This document shows, piece after piece, positions 1 to 7,662 of a stretch of 32,737 nt of DNA (position 1 is its first letter; every line of letters starts with the position of its first letter). The stretch is taken from the NCBI GenBank assembly GCA_004292515.1, contig RDXB01000064.1, forward strand, positions 1 to 32,737. Direction: 5' to 3'. The notes beneath the pieces are model-generated. The model did no database searches. It had not been told where the DNA came from and saw only the letters and a list, made by a program, of their open reading frames with translations. A program made the translations under genes and the position numbers. This stretch comes from Oscillatoriales cyanobacterium (GTDB taxonomy: Bacteria; Cyanobacteriota; Cyanobacteriia; CACIAM-69d).

Positions 1-47
1 AGGGTAGCCTCCCGCGAAAATAGCTCGATGCCAGGTTAAGTATCACG

Positions 48-95
48 AAGAAGCCCTTGGACGCACTACTCAACGTAGCTCGCCAAGGGCTTCTT
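48..95. repeat. 13-bp inverted repeat (hairpin) upstream of the tnpB relic
   Basis: Arms at 48-60 and 83-95 are perfect complements (AAGAAGCCCTTGG and its reverse complement), separated by a 22-nt loop. Only a short imperfect T-rich stretch follows, so it is not a convincing terminator. It could end a gene lying left of the window or be debris of the insertion sequence. The window edge prevents a decision. Confidence 0.5.
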
Positions 96-112
96 GGTTT
101 TGGGATAGCTAG

Positions 113-932
113 GTGTTTTTGGCTAAGTCAGACCAACCCTTGAAGATTCGCTGGTCACGACAACTGCCTGATGGTGTTGAACCCTCTACAGTCACGGTGC
201 GATTGAGTCCTAGTGGGCATTGGCATCTATGATTTGAGGATCCATGTGATTTAACCCTGCCAAGATCCCCCAGTGCGGTGGGACTGGATATGAGCATTAC
301 AAGCTTAGTCACCATCAGTACGGGTGAAAAAGTTGCCAATCCTACCCATCTCAAGTGTCATCACAAGCGACTGAGAATGGCTCAAAAATCCCTAAGCCGC
401 AAGGTCAAGGGGTCTCGCAATCGAGACAAAGCCAGATGCAAAGTTGTGCGTATCCATCAGCAGATCACGGATTCCAGAAAAGACCATTTGCATAAGCTGA
501 CCATTCGCCTGATTCGTGAAAACCAAACGATCACGGTGGAGTCGTTGTCAGTTGTCAATATGGTTAAGAATCACCAGCTTGCTCGTGCCATTAGTGATAG
601 TGATGCGGAATGGGGTGAACTGGTTCAATAACTAGAGTACAAAGCTCAATGGTGTGGGCGATCTGTGGTCAAGATTGATAAATGGTTTTCCAGTTCTAAG
701 CGCTGTGGAAATTGTGGGCATATTGTTGAAAAGCTGTCGCTCAGAGAAGCTGCCGCTCAACATCCGAGAGTGGGATTGTCCTAATTGCGGGGTGCACCAC
801 GATCGGGATGTGAATGCAGCTCGTAGTATTTTGGCCGCTGGGCTAGCGGTTTCAGTCTGTGGAGCGACCGTCAGACCCGAAGAGAGTAAGTCTCGGCAGG
901 CAGGCGCGATTAAGCAGAAACCTAGATCGTGA
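113..932 (+). pseudogene. tnpB: tnpB (OrfB, RuvC-like RNA-guided nuclease of IS200/IS605), broken
   Basis: TnpB proteins are the RNA-guided endonucleases of IS200/IS605 elements. The motifs can be read through in pieces: the KIRWSRQLPDGVEPST region (from about 140), the first RuvC aspartate in GLDMSITS (about 281), the glutamate in VESLSVVNMVKN (about 538), zinc-finger cysteines CGNCG (about 703) and CPNCG (about 777), and the last aspartate in HHDRDVNAA (about 797). The lesions are loss of the N-terminal third, an in-frame TGA at 230-232 with a small deletion after it, an in-frame TAA at 629-631, and a frameshift near 730-760 where AAGCTG(T/C)CGCTCA is imperfectly duplicated (net +16). Catalytic residues survive in separate fragments, so no functional nuclease is made. 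Confidence 0.9.
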
Positions 933-974
933 GGTCTGGGAATCCCTACGCCTTTAGGCTGGGGAGGATGTCAA
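113..974 (+). mobile_element. Decayed IS200/IS605-type element, right end preserved
   Basis: The element contains a broken tnpB (113-932) followed by a typical cyanobacterial IS605-group right end. A hairpin at 944-964 pairs CCC..GCCT with AGGC..GGGG, then GGATG and a terminal TCAA at 971-974. TCAA is the right cleavage tetranucleotide known for IS608, so the right boundary is probably 974. No tnpA and no recognisable left end are present: similarity begins at about 113, just after an in-frame stop at 110-112. It is a relic that cannot move by itself. The family assignment is firm; the exact left edge is not. Confidence 0.75.
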
Positions 975-1376
975 TTAGCGATTTCCCAACACACGCTGGG
1001 CACATGTGCGGGCAACCTGCACCATTTCGGGTGGAAATCCATCACCACTCGGTTGACGGATTCGTTGGAAGATCTGCCTCATTTGCTGCAAAGTGTAACG
1101 AGCTTGTAACTCATCCAAAGAGCACTGACAATGTTGGGTTGCTTGTTGCTGAGTCAGCCTACTGGATTCTTGAGCTGACCGCACGCATTGTTGCATAAAC
1201 GACCTTGCTATTTCGGGTGGGTAAGCGTTTCGCTGGGTAAGTTCCCAGCTTGAGGCGCTGTCGGTTTCGCTCGGTTCGGCCGCCGACAATGCCGCCGCCG
1301 GAGCCAACCCCAAGGCCAAGCAGCTACCGGCGATCGTCAAAGATTGTCGCGCCCAAGTTGGAAAGTTGTGTTTCAT
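975..1376 (-). CDS. Small secreted protein of unknown function
   Basis: 133 residues. The N-terminus is a signal peptide: a short charged start (MKHNFPTWARQ), then a hydrophobic Leu/Ala-rich stretch and a likely AxA cleavage site near residues 28-33. The mature part has four cysteines (QQCVRS, HCQCSL, ARTC) and a segment YPPEIARSFMQQC repeated in style as FPPEMVQVARTC near the end, suggesting two related helices each closed by a cysteine. I do not recognise a named family. It lies downstream of pntB on the same strand after a 257-bp gap, so co-transcription is uncertain. Its stop codon (complement of 975-977) directly touches the right end of the IS relic at 974. No clear ribosome binding site precedes the chosen ATG. 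Confidence 0.7.
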   Translation of the reverse strand: MKHNFPTWARQSLTIAGSCLALGLAPAAALSAAEPSETDSASSWELTQRNAYPPEIARSFMQQCVRSAQESSRLTQQQATQHCQCSLDELQARYTLQQMRQIFQRIRQPSGDGFPPEMVQVARTCAQRVLGNR

Positions 1377-1633
1377 GGTGTCTTGTTGTGTGAAATCAGC
1401 AGTTCGCAGTCAAGTCCTGTCCCCGACTAATGCTGACTGACGATCTGCATAGTGAACGATAAACTGCTCGCGATCGATTTCAACCTTTGCACACGATCAG
1501 CCGGGCGATCGGGATAAATCAACCCCAACCAAGTGGGGTGATGTTCCATTCGCACCGGCCGATCGCTTAAAGCGTGCGCCGATCGAGTGAACCCTTTTCG
1601 ACGACCGTGGTCGATCGAGGGTTCCCTCAACTT

Positions 1634-3076
1634 CTAGCTCAAGTCTTTGACGCTCGTCACGAGTTCGGACACTTTTTCCTTTGCACCGCCGAACAGCATC
1701 ATGGTTTTGTCGTCGTAGAACAGCGCATTGTCCAAGCCGGCAAACCCCGGATTCATGCTGCGTTTGATCACGATCGTATGCTTAGCGCGATCGACTTCCA
1801 AAATCGGCATGCCATAGATCGGGCTGTGGGGATTGTCCCGCGCATCGGGGTTCACCACGTCGTTGGCCCCAATCACCAGTGCCACATCTACCTGGTCGAA
1901 GTCGGGATTGATGTCATCCAGGTCGCACAGTTGCGAGTAAGGCACATTGGCTTCGGCTAGCAACACGTTCATGTGGCCCGGCATTCGACCCGCCACCGGG
2001 TGGATTGCATAGCGCACTTCCACACCCATGCGCTGGAGCTGATCCGCCAGCTCTCGGACGGCGTGTTGGGCTTGGGCTACGGCCATGCCATAGCCGGGAA
2101 CGATCGCCACTGATCGCGCATAGCCCAGCATCATCGCCCCTTCTTCCGGGTCGATCGAGCGCACCACTTGGTTGCCATTGGCCTCGCCCGTTGCCCCTTC
2201 CCCGGCGGTCGTGGCCCCGCTGCCAAACGCGCCAAACAGCACGTTGGTCAGCGATCGGTTCATCGCCTTACACATAATTTGGGTCAAAATCAGGCCCGAT
2301 GCACCCACCAGCGCCCCGGCAATCACCAGCATCTCGTTGCCCAGCACAAAACCCGCCGCGCTGGCCGCCAAGCCCGAGAGAGAGTTGAGCACCGAAATCA
2401 CCACGGGCGTATCTGCACCACCGATCGGCAGCACCACCATTACCCCTTGCACTAGGGCGATCGCCGTCAAGACCCACATCATGGTCAAGTCCCCGGGATG
2501 CATCAGCAGGTAGGCGCTACCGCCGATGAAAGCCGCTAGCAGCCCCAAGTTCACCGGCTGTTGCAGGGGGAAGGTAATCGGCGCGCCCGTCACCAGCCCT
2601 TGCAGCTTGGCAAAGGCCATGAAGCTGCCCGTGAGGGTAATCCCACCGATCAGCAACCCAGCAATCACCGTCACAGCCGTGTCGGCGGCCACGGGTTCAC
2701 CCAGGTTGGTAATTCGCCAATATTCCGCCGCTGCTACTAGGGCAGAAGCCGCGCCGCCCAAGCCGTTTAGCAAACCGACCATCTGGGGCATATCGGTCAT
2801 GGCCACCCGCTTGGCGGCCACCAGGCCGATCACGGAGCCGATCGCCAGGGTCAGCACTAGGGCTCCGTAGTTCACGGCTGACCGATCGAGCAGCGTCACG
2901 CCGATCGCCATGGCCATGCCCACCGCTGCCAGCCAGTTGCCCCGACGAGCCGTGGCGGGCGATCCCAGCATTTTGATGCCAACAATGAACAGCGCTGCTG
3001 CTGCCAAGTTGCTCAACCGGGCGATCGTCGCCCACCATTCATCGGGCAAAATCCCCGACACCACCGTATCGATCAT
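1634..3076 (-). CDS. pntB: NAD(P) transhydrogenase subunit beta PntB
   Basis: 480 residues, the usual length for the family. PntB carries transmembrane helices of the proton channel (about residues 15-270 here, a series of Gly/Ala/Val-rich helices) and the NADP(H)-binding domain III (about 300-480). Domain III shows the family hallmarks: GYGMAVAQAQHAV, then VAGRMPGHMNVLLAEA, GANDVVNPDA and KRSMNPGFAG near the end, which contact NADP. With the two PntA polypeptides it couples proton re-entry to hydride transfer from NADH to NADP+. It is last in the pntA-pntA2-pntB order, 245 bp after pntA2, a gap large enough for its own promoter although none stands out. The start is MIDTVVSGILPDEW, the typical N-terminus. 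Confidence 0.97.
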   Translation of the reverse strand: MIDTVVSGILPDEWWATIARLSNLAAAALFIVGIKMLGSPATARRGNWLAAVGMAMAIGVTLLDRSAVNYGALVLTLAIGSVIGLVAAKRVAMTDMPQMVGLLNGLGGAASALVAAAEYWRITNLGEPVAADTAVTVIAGLLIGGITLTGSFMAFAKLQGLVTGAPITFPLQQPVNLGLLAAFIGGSAYLLMHPGDLTMMWVLTAIALVQGVMVVLPIGGADTPVVISVLNSLSGLAASAAGFVLGNEMLVIAGALVGASGLILTQIMCKAMNRSLTNVLFGAFGSGATTAGEGATGEANGNQVVRSIDPEEGAMMLGYARSVAIVPGYGMAVAQAQHAVRELADQLQRMGVEVRYAIHPVAGRMPGHMNVLLAEANVPYSQLCDLDDINPDFDQVDVALVIGANDVVNPDARDNPHSPIYGMPILEVDRAKHTIVIKRSMNPGFAGLDNALFYDDKTMMLFGGAKEKVSELVTSVKDLS

Positions 3077-3321
3077 GGCTACCCTTTAGCTCCCAAGTAA
3101 TTCTGAAAATTGGCGATCGATGACTTTGATCGGTCTACTTTGATCGGTCGATCGGTCTTTGGTTCGCGCTGTCGTGGGAGCAGGTTTCAAACCTACCTCC
3201 ACTAGAAGCCCCGACAACAAGAAATTGCGAGGACTCAAGCAATCGATTCAGCCTATTTCACCCATCCTATTGAAGTGCAGTGCTGATGGCTGAAATGGGT
3301 GATGGCGACTGAACAGCAATG

Positions 3322-3600
3322 CTATTTCTTGAACATTTGCAGCATCCGATCGGTCACCCAAAAGCCACCAACCACGTTGACCATAGCCAACACGATCGCC
3401 ACCAAACCCAAGATGGTCGGCCCGTTCAGATGAGCCGCACCGCCCGCCAAAATTGCCCCCACCACGGCGATTCCCGAGATCGCGTTTGCCCCCGACATCA
3501 AGGGTGTGTGCAGCGTGGGGGGCACTTTGTTGATGATTTCAAACCCCACAAAGGAGGCCAACACAAACACCACTAGACCCGTAACCAGCGTTTCGCTCAT
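3322..3600 (-). CDS. NAD(P) transhydrogenase subunit alpha, membrane part (PntA2/PntAB)
   Basis: 92 residues starting MSETLVTGLVVF. This is the membrane domain that in enterobacteria is fused to the C-terminus of PntA and in cyanobacteria is a separate polypeptide. Three hydrophobic helices are visible (about 4-22, 36-52 and 60-82), with the conserved VPPTLHTPLMSGANAISGI loop between the first two. The frame is open further upstream, but translation should begin at 3600: the ATG overlaps the pntA stop codon by four bases (ATGA), giving translational coupling, and the family begins at this residue. Essential partner of PntA and PntB. Confidence 0.96.
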   Translation of the reverse strand: MSETLVTGLVVFVLASFVGFEIINKVPPTLHTPLMSGANAISGIAVVGAILAGGAAHLNGPTILGLVAIVLAMVNVVGGFWVTDRMLQMFKK

Positions 3601-4775
3601 GACACTAAGACCATTGATTCTGGAGAAGATTGGGATTCGTTCAAGGTGGCAATTAGTCCTCGAACGCGATCGTTGCGTACGTTGCCCTCGTGGGTCACAC
3701 AAACTGCGCTCAAAATGTCGTCGTCAAAATTCAAATTGGCTTCGCCATTTTGAATCAGCCAATCCATTAGGGCCGAGCAATTCTTGGCATATTGCAAGCT
3801 GGCATGGGTGGCGACGGTGTTGGCCAAGTGCATCGGAGCCAGGATGTGGACACCGTTGTCGGTCACGATGTCGTGGCCCGGGTGGCTGCGCTCACAGTTG
3901 CCGCCCTGTTCGGCGGCCAAATCGACGATTACCGAACCGGGCTTCATTTGATCGACCGTTTCGGCGGTGATCATGATCGGGGCGCGGCGGCCGGGAATCT
4001 TGGCGGTGGTAATCACCACGTCAGCTCCGATCGCCCGTTCAGCCACGGTGGCTTGAATCCGCGCTTGCAAGTTGTCTGAAACTGCTTTGGCGTAGCCGTT
4101 TTGGCCGCTGGTTTCCTCTTCGATCGCCATTTCCACAAACCGCGCGCCGAGACTTTGCACGTCATCGCGCGTTTCCGGACGGATATCGAAGGCTTCGACC
4201 ACGGCTCCAAGGCGGCGGGCCGTGGCGATCGCCTGCAAACCCGCCACACCCACACCCAAAATCAGCACCTTGGCCGGCGGAATCGTGCCCGCCGCCGTGG
4301 TCAACATCGGGAAATATTTCGGCAGGGTTGCCGCCGCCAGCAACACGGCTTTGTAGCCTGCCGCGCTAGCCTGGGACGACAGGGCATCGGCCACCTGAGC
4401 ACGGGTGCTGCGCGGCACAAACTCCATGGCCAAGGCCGTCACACCGCGATCGGCCAGGGTTTGCATTCGTAGGGGGCAATCGAGCGGCTCCAAAAAGCCC
4501 ATGATCATCGCGCCCGATCGCATCGAACCAATCTCATCGTGGGTGGGGGGCGTGACCGCAACGACGAGATCGGCGGTTTGCCACAGGTGGGAGCGATCGG
4601 GGGTTACCTCCGCTCCTGCTGCCCGATACGCATCGTCGTTAAAGCCTGCACGATCACCAGCACCCGCTTCGATCGCGATCGTCACGCCTTTTTTCACCCA
4701 ACGAGCTACCACGTCGGGAACCAAGGCCACGCGCCGCTCATCGGGGATTCCTTCCTTAAAAACCGCAACTTTCAT
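3597..4775 (-). CDS. pntA: NAD(P) transhydrogenase subunit alpha, NAD-binding part (PntA1)
   Basis: 392 residues. PntA binds NAD(H) and delivers hydride to PntB. The N-terminal alanine-dehydrogenase/PNT domain begins MKVAVFKEGIPDERRVAL; the Rossmann core has VLILGVGVAGLQAIATARRLGAVV (about 170-193) followed by EAFDIRPE; the RQD-type loop region appears as EETSGQNGYAKAVSD. The C-terminal membrane helices of the E. coli protein are absent and supplied by the next gene. GGGAG lies about six bases before the ATG. First gene of the minus-strand pnt operon; a 975-bp intergenic region lies upstream. A paralogous alanine dehydrogenase is excluded by the adjoining pntA2 and pntB. Confidence 0.95.
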   Translation of the reverse strand: MKVAVFKEGIPDERRVALVPDVVARWVKKGVTIAIEAGAGDRAGFNDDAYRAAGAEVTPDRSHLWQTADLVVAVTPPTHDEIGSMRSGAMIMGFLEPLDCPLRMQTLADRGVTALAMEFVPRSTRAQVADALSSQASAAGYKAVLLAAATLPKYFPMLTTAAGTIPPAKVLILGVGVAGLQAIATARRLGAVVEAFDIRPETRDDVQSLGARFVEMAIEEETSGQNGYAKAVSDNLQARIQATVAERAIGADVVITTAKIPGRRAPIMITAETVDQMKPGSVIVDLAAEQGGNCERSHPGHDIVTDNGVHILAPMHLANTVATHASLQYAKNCSALMDWLIQNGEANLNFDDDILSAVCVTHEGNVRNDRVRGLIATLNESQSSPESMVLVS

Positions 4776-5278
4776 ATCGGCTCCCGCGTAACTGTTTGCA
4801 TCCTAGGCCGATCCCCAAATAGCGATCGATATTTTCAACTTGTCTTATCGATCGAGCGATCGACTGATGACATTGTTTGAGTTTGTAGAAGCAAAAAACG
4901 GCAGGCGGGGGCTAGATTTGCTGTGCTTTTGTAAAGAGAATCTGACAATCACTGCAATTTTAAATCATCATCGATTGGGCTGGTGATTGGGTGAAAAATA
5001 TGAACCCAACATCGACGGGGTAAGGTTTGTAAGCTTTAGTCCATTCAAGAAACTCTGGAAAAATCTCAAACACCTATAGATTTTTTTGTCACAGAATCAG
5101 AAAAATCACTCAATCATTTTTCGATGCTTGAGTATTTTTGCTATGAACTTTTACAAGAGAAACTTTATGAAGAAAATCAAAATCTTAATCGATTTTTGTA
5201 AAGATGCGGATGGTCAGCGATATGGACAGGATTTTGCTAAAACCTCGCGCTTGGTTGTGACTCCCCTGCGTCGCGCCA
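4776..5278. other. AT-rich intergenic region upstream of pntA, no supported gene
   Basis: About 500 bp, clearly more AT-rich than the flanking genes. It must hold the minus-strand pnt promoter, but I could not assign -35/-10 boxes with confidence. A weak hairpin with arms AAAAATCT (5059-5066) and AGATTTTT (5078-5085) runs into a T tract and could act as a terminator. An open frame beginning MKKIKILIDFCKDADG at 5167 runs into the left arm of the miniature element, has no recognisable homology, and I do not call it a gene. Confidence 0.5.
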
Positions 5279-5678
5279 TCATGGCTCGGTGGGGATCACT
5301 ACCCTGCAATCGCCTATGGGGACAAGACCGCAGCCAGTCATCCAATCCCGCATCACCCAGGGATCTAGGGCGTGTCATCAAATGAGCTTGATTGGGGCTG
5401 GAACGACCAATTTTCCTGGCCCAACCGCCCTAGACAATTGGCTCAAGCCCCTTGCCCCTCACAATCAAGCAACGCCAGAATCAGGGTCTCGGGGATTTGA
5501 TGATAGTCCCTAGCGCGGAAAGTGCTAAAGCCCCCACGAGATGGGCAAAGTTTTGATACTCTTTGTTTAGAAAATGTCGATGCCCGACCAACAGCTCAAT
5601 CAAGACGATTGGCATACTGTCAGTAATCTGCTGGTAATCCGCTAGTTCTTCAGCTCGTTTGCACCCTAACAGCCCCAC
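5279..5678 (-). pseudogene. Unidentified reading frame split by a miniature transposable element
   Basis: On the minus strand a frame runs from a GTG at 5676-5678 (VGLLGCKRAEELADYQQ...) to ...LVGALALSAL at 5511, then enters the miniature element and stops inside it. If the element (5368-5510) and one copy of its flanking TA are removed, the frame continues as DPWVMRDWMTGCGLVP... for 28 more codons to a TGA at 5279-5281, giving about 84 residues. The element plus TA is 145 bp, not a multiple of three, so the insertion shifts the frame. I recognise no family. A continuation of 28 codons is only modestly better than chance. The upstream frame is closed by a TAA 24 bp before the GTG, so this may itself be a remnant. 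Confidence 0.35.
5365..5513. mobile_element. Miniature inverted-repeat transposable element (MITE-like)
   Basis: The ends are CTAGGGCGTGTCATCAAAT (5365-5383) and, on the other strand, CTAGGGACTATCATCAAAT (5513-5495): 16 of 19 positions match. Just inside is a second inverted pair, GCTTGATTG (5385-5393) and CAATCAAGC (5462-5470). The core GGG...CCC (5368-5510) is 143 bp with no plausible transposase frame. It is flanked by TA on both sides (5366-5367 and 5511-5512), as expected of a TA target duplication. TA duplication plus GGG-type ends is the pattern of IS630/Tc1-mariner-derived MITEs, but the parent is inferred; IS5-group ends also resemble GGGCGTGTCATCAA. Confidence 0.7.
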
Positions 5679-5750
5679 AGAGACCCGAGCATCGGCTGTT
5701 TAGTCTATTCGTCGCTTCATTTGTTTGGCTCCAAACAGGAGACCTGATTC

Positions 5751-6341
5751 ATGCAACTCATGCCCTTGAAGTCTTTGTCCTTGCCTGCTCGATCGCCCGC
5801 TGCGAATCAGCCCCGCTCGCAGTCCCAGCGCTGGCTACGTCGTGGGCTGGCAGCCTTGGCCGCGCTGAGTTGCAGTGTGGCGGTCGTGCCGGCAGTCGTG
5901 GCCCAGGAGTTGCCTGGATTCACCCTGTTTGGCGGCCCGCGGCGCGAAAACCAACTGAATTTCCGGCTCGATCGCGGTCGCGAAAGCTCCTGGGATCGCT
6001 ACCGGCTGCGGATTCCGCCCCAAAATCTAGCGATCGCCCAAATCGCGATCGACTACCCGGACTACTACAAAGGCCGCTTCGACTCGGAGCGGATCGATGT
6101 GCGCTACAAGCAAAGCGGCGAAAAAATCCTGATCGATCGCGTGGTCTGGAACCCGGACAACTACACAATCGAGATCTATCCCAAAGAGCCGATCCCGGCG
6201 GGCAAGCAACTTGAAGTGGTGCTCAGTAATGTTCGCAACCCGGACTCAGGCGGTATGTATTACTTCAACTGCCGCATCCTGACCCCCGGTGACACGCCCT
6301 TGCTGCGCTACATTGGCACCTGGCTGATTCAAATCACCTAA
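5751..6341 (+). CDS. DUF2808 family secreted protein
   Basis: 196 residues. A long arginine-containing N-region (to about 37) precedes a hydrophobic signal core, ending at an Ala-rich site (VVPAVVAQE, near residue 51). The mature part matches the cyanobacterial DUF2808 pattern: DRYRLRIPPQNLAIAQIAIDYPDYYKGRF, ERIDVRY, NYTIEIYPKEPIPAG and KQLEVVLSNVRNPDSGGMYYFNC, a compact beta-rich extracytoplasmic domain. Function is unknown for the family. AGGAG sits about eight bases before the ATG. It lies 70 bp upstream of the HhoA protease gene on the same strand, so the two are probably co-transcribed. Confidence 0.88.
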   Translation: MQLMPLKSLSLPARSPAANQPRSQSQRWLRRGLAALAALSCSVAVVPAVVAQELPGFTLFGGPRRENQLNFRLDRGRESSWDRYRLRIPPQNLAIAQIAIDYPDYYKGRFDSERIDVRYKQSGEKILIDRVVWNPDNYTIEIYPKEPIPAGKQLEVVLSNVRNPDSGGMYYFNCRILTPGDTPLLRYIGTWLIQIT

Positions 6342-6411
6342 CCCTTCTTAAACTTTGTACAACTGGCGACTTGTGGTTCAGCGTTCGATTCAACGTTCAG
6401 TTCAACGGGCA

Positions 6412-7617
6412 ATGCAGCAGTTGTGGCAATGGTGGAGCCGATCGCGGCGATCGCTCAGGGCGATCGCGATCAGTTCATTGGTTTTGGGGGTCGTGAGCTT
6501 GGCACTGATTTGGCCGGCTCCCGCGATCGCCCTAGTGGATGAGGTGGCCCAGCGCCCCAGCGCCCCCGCCTTCAGCACTAGTTTTGTCACCGCCGCCGTC
6601 AACCGGGTCGGCCCCGCCGTCGTGCGGATCGACACGGAGCGCACCGTCACCCGCCGGGTTGATCCATTCCTCAACGATCCGATGTTTGAGCGGTTCTTTG
6701 GGGATGAGTTTTTTCGACAAATGCCCCGCGAGCAACGCCAACGGATTGCCGGCCAAGGCTCGGGCTTCATCATCGAAGGCAACGGCCTCCTGTTGACCAA
6801 TGCCCATGTGGTTAACCGGGCCGATCGCGTGACCGTGACGCTCAAGGACGGGCGCGAGTTTGATGGGCGCGTGTTAGGAGCCGATGAAGTGACCGATTTG
6901 GCTGTGGTCAAAATCGATCCGGGTCGCGAGCAATTGCCCGTTGCGCCCCTGGGCAACTCAGAGGCGGTGCAGGTAGGCGACTGGGCGATCGCCGTGGGTA
7001 ACCCCCTCGGCCTCGACAACACCGTGACCCTGGGCATTGTCAGCACCCTGAAGCGATCGAGCGTCCAAGCGGGCATTCCCGACAAGCGCCTGGACTTCAT
7101 CCAAACCGACGCAGCGATCAACCCCGGCAACTCCGGCGGCCCGCTGCTGAACGATCGCGGCGAAGTGATCGGCATCAACACTGCCATTCGGGCCGATGCG
7201 ATGGGGATTGGGTTTGCGATCCCGATCGATAAGGTCAAGAGCATTTTGCCGCTGCTGAGTAAGGGCCAAGCCGTGCCCCACCCGTTCTTGGGAATTCAGA
7301 TGCGGACGCTGACCCCCGAGCTGGCCCGCAAAAACAACGCTGACCCGAACGCGGCGATCGAGCTGCCCGAGGTGAATGGTGTGTTGGTGGTGAACGTGAT
7401 TCCCGAGTCTCCCGCAGCCCTCGGTGGCTTGCGGCGCGGTGATGCAATCACCCAAATCGATGGCGCACCCGTGACCAGTGCCGAACAGTTCCAGTCAATT
7501 GTTGAGCGCAGTCGCGTGGGTCAAGCCCTGAGCCTGACGGTGCAACGGGGCGATCGCGGCACCCAAAAGCTGTCGGTACGTACAGGCCAGATGCAGGACT
7601 TTGCCAACGATCGCTAG
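6412..7617 (+). CDS. hhoA: HhoA-type Deg/HtrA serine protease
   Basis: 401 residues from ATG 6412. Periplasmic or thylakoid-lumen quality-control protease of the trypsin-like DegP family. From this start the triad is His132 (TNAHVV), Asp162 (TDLAVVKI) and Ser241 (NPGNSGGP). One PDZ domain follows (about 270-385, with [22 protein letters not shown]). The single PDZ and the overall sequence fit cyanobacterial HhoA rather than two-PDZ DegP. A signal peptide spans about residues 1-40 (hydrophobic core [12 protein letters not shown], cleavage near PAIA). The frame is open back to a TTG at 6355, but those 19 codons consist largely of a 12-bp tandem duplication (6382-6405) coding for QRSIQRSVQ, so the ATG is preferred. 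No strong ribosome binding site precedes either start. Confidence 0.93.
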   Translation: MQQLWQWWSRSRRSLRAIAISSLVLGVVSLALIWPAPAIALVDEVAQRPSAPAFSTSFVTAAVNRVGPAVVRIDTERTVTRRVDPFLNDPMFERFFGDEFFRQMPREQRQRIAGQGSGFIIEGNGLLLTNAHVVNRADRVTVTLKDGREFDGRVLGADEVTDLAVVKIDPGREQLPVAPLGNSEAVQVGDWAIAVGNPLGLDNTVTLGIVSTLKRSSVQAGIPDKRLDFIQTDAAINPGNSGGPLLNDRGEVIGINTAIRADAMGIGFAIPIDKVKSILPLLSKGQAVPHPFLGIQMRTLTPELARKNNADPNAAIELPEVNGVLVVNVIPESPAALGGLRRGDAITQIDGAPVTSAEQFQSIVERSRVGQALSLTVQRGDRGTQKLSVRTGQMQDFANDR

Positions 7618-7662
7618 GGGCCGGTGGTCATCCATCACCAGCATCGGCCCAAGCCCGGCTCA

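Noticed and set aside
5086-5385. Forward frame of about 99 codons in the pntA upstream gap (inner start MKKIKILIDF at 5167)
   Set aside because: No family resemblance and the end is made of miniature-element sequence; an AT-rich gap easily gives such a frame.
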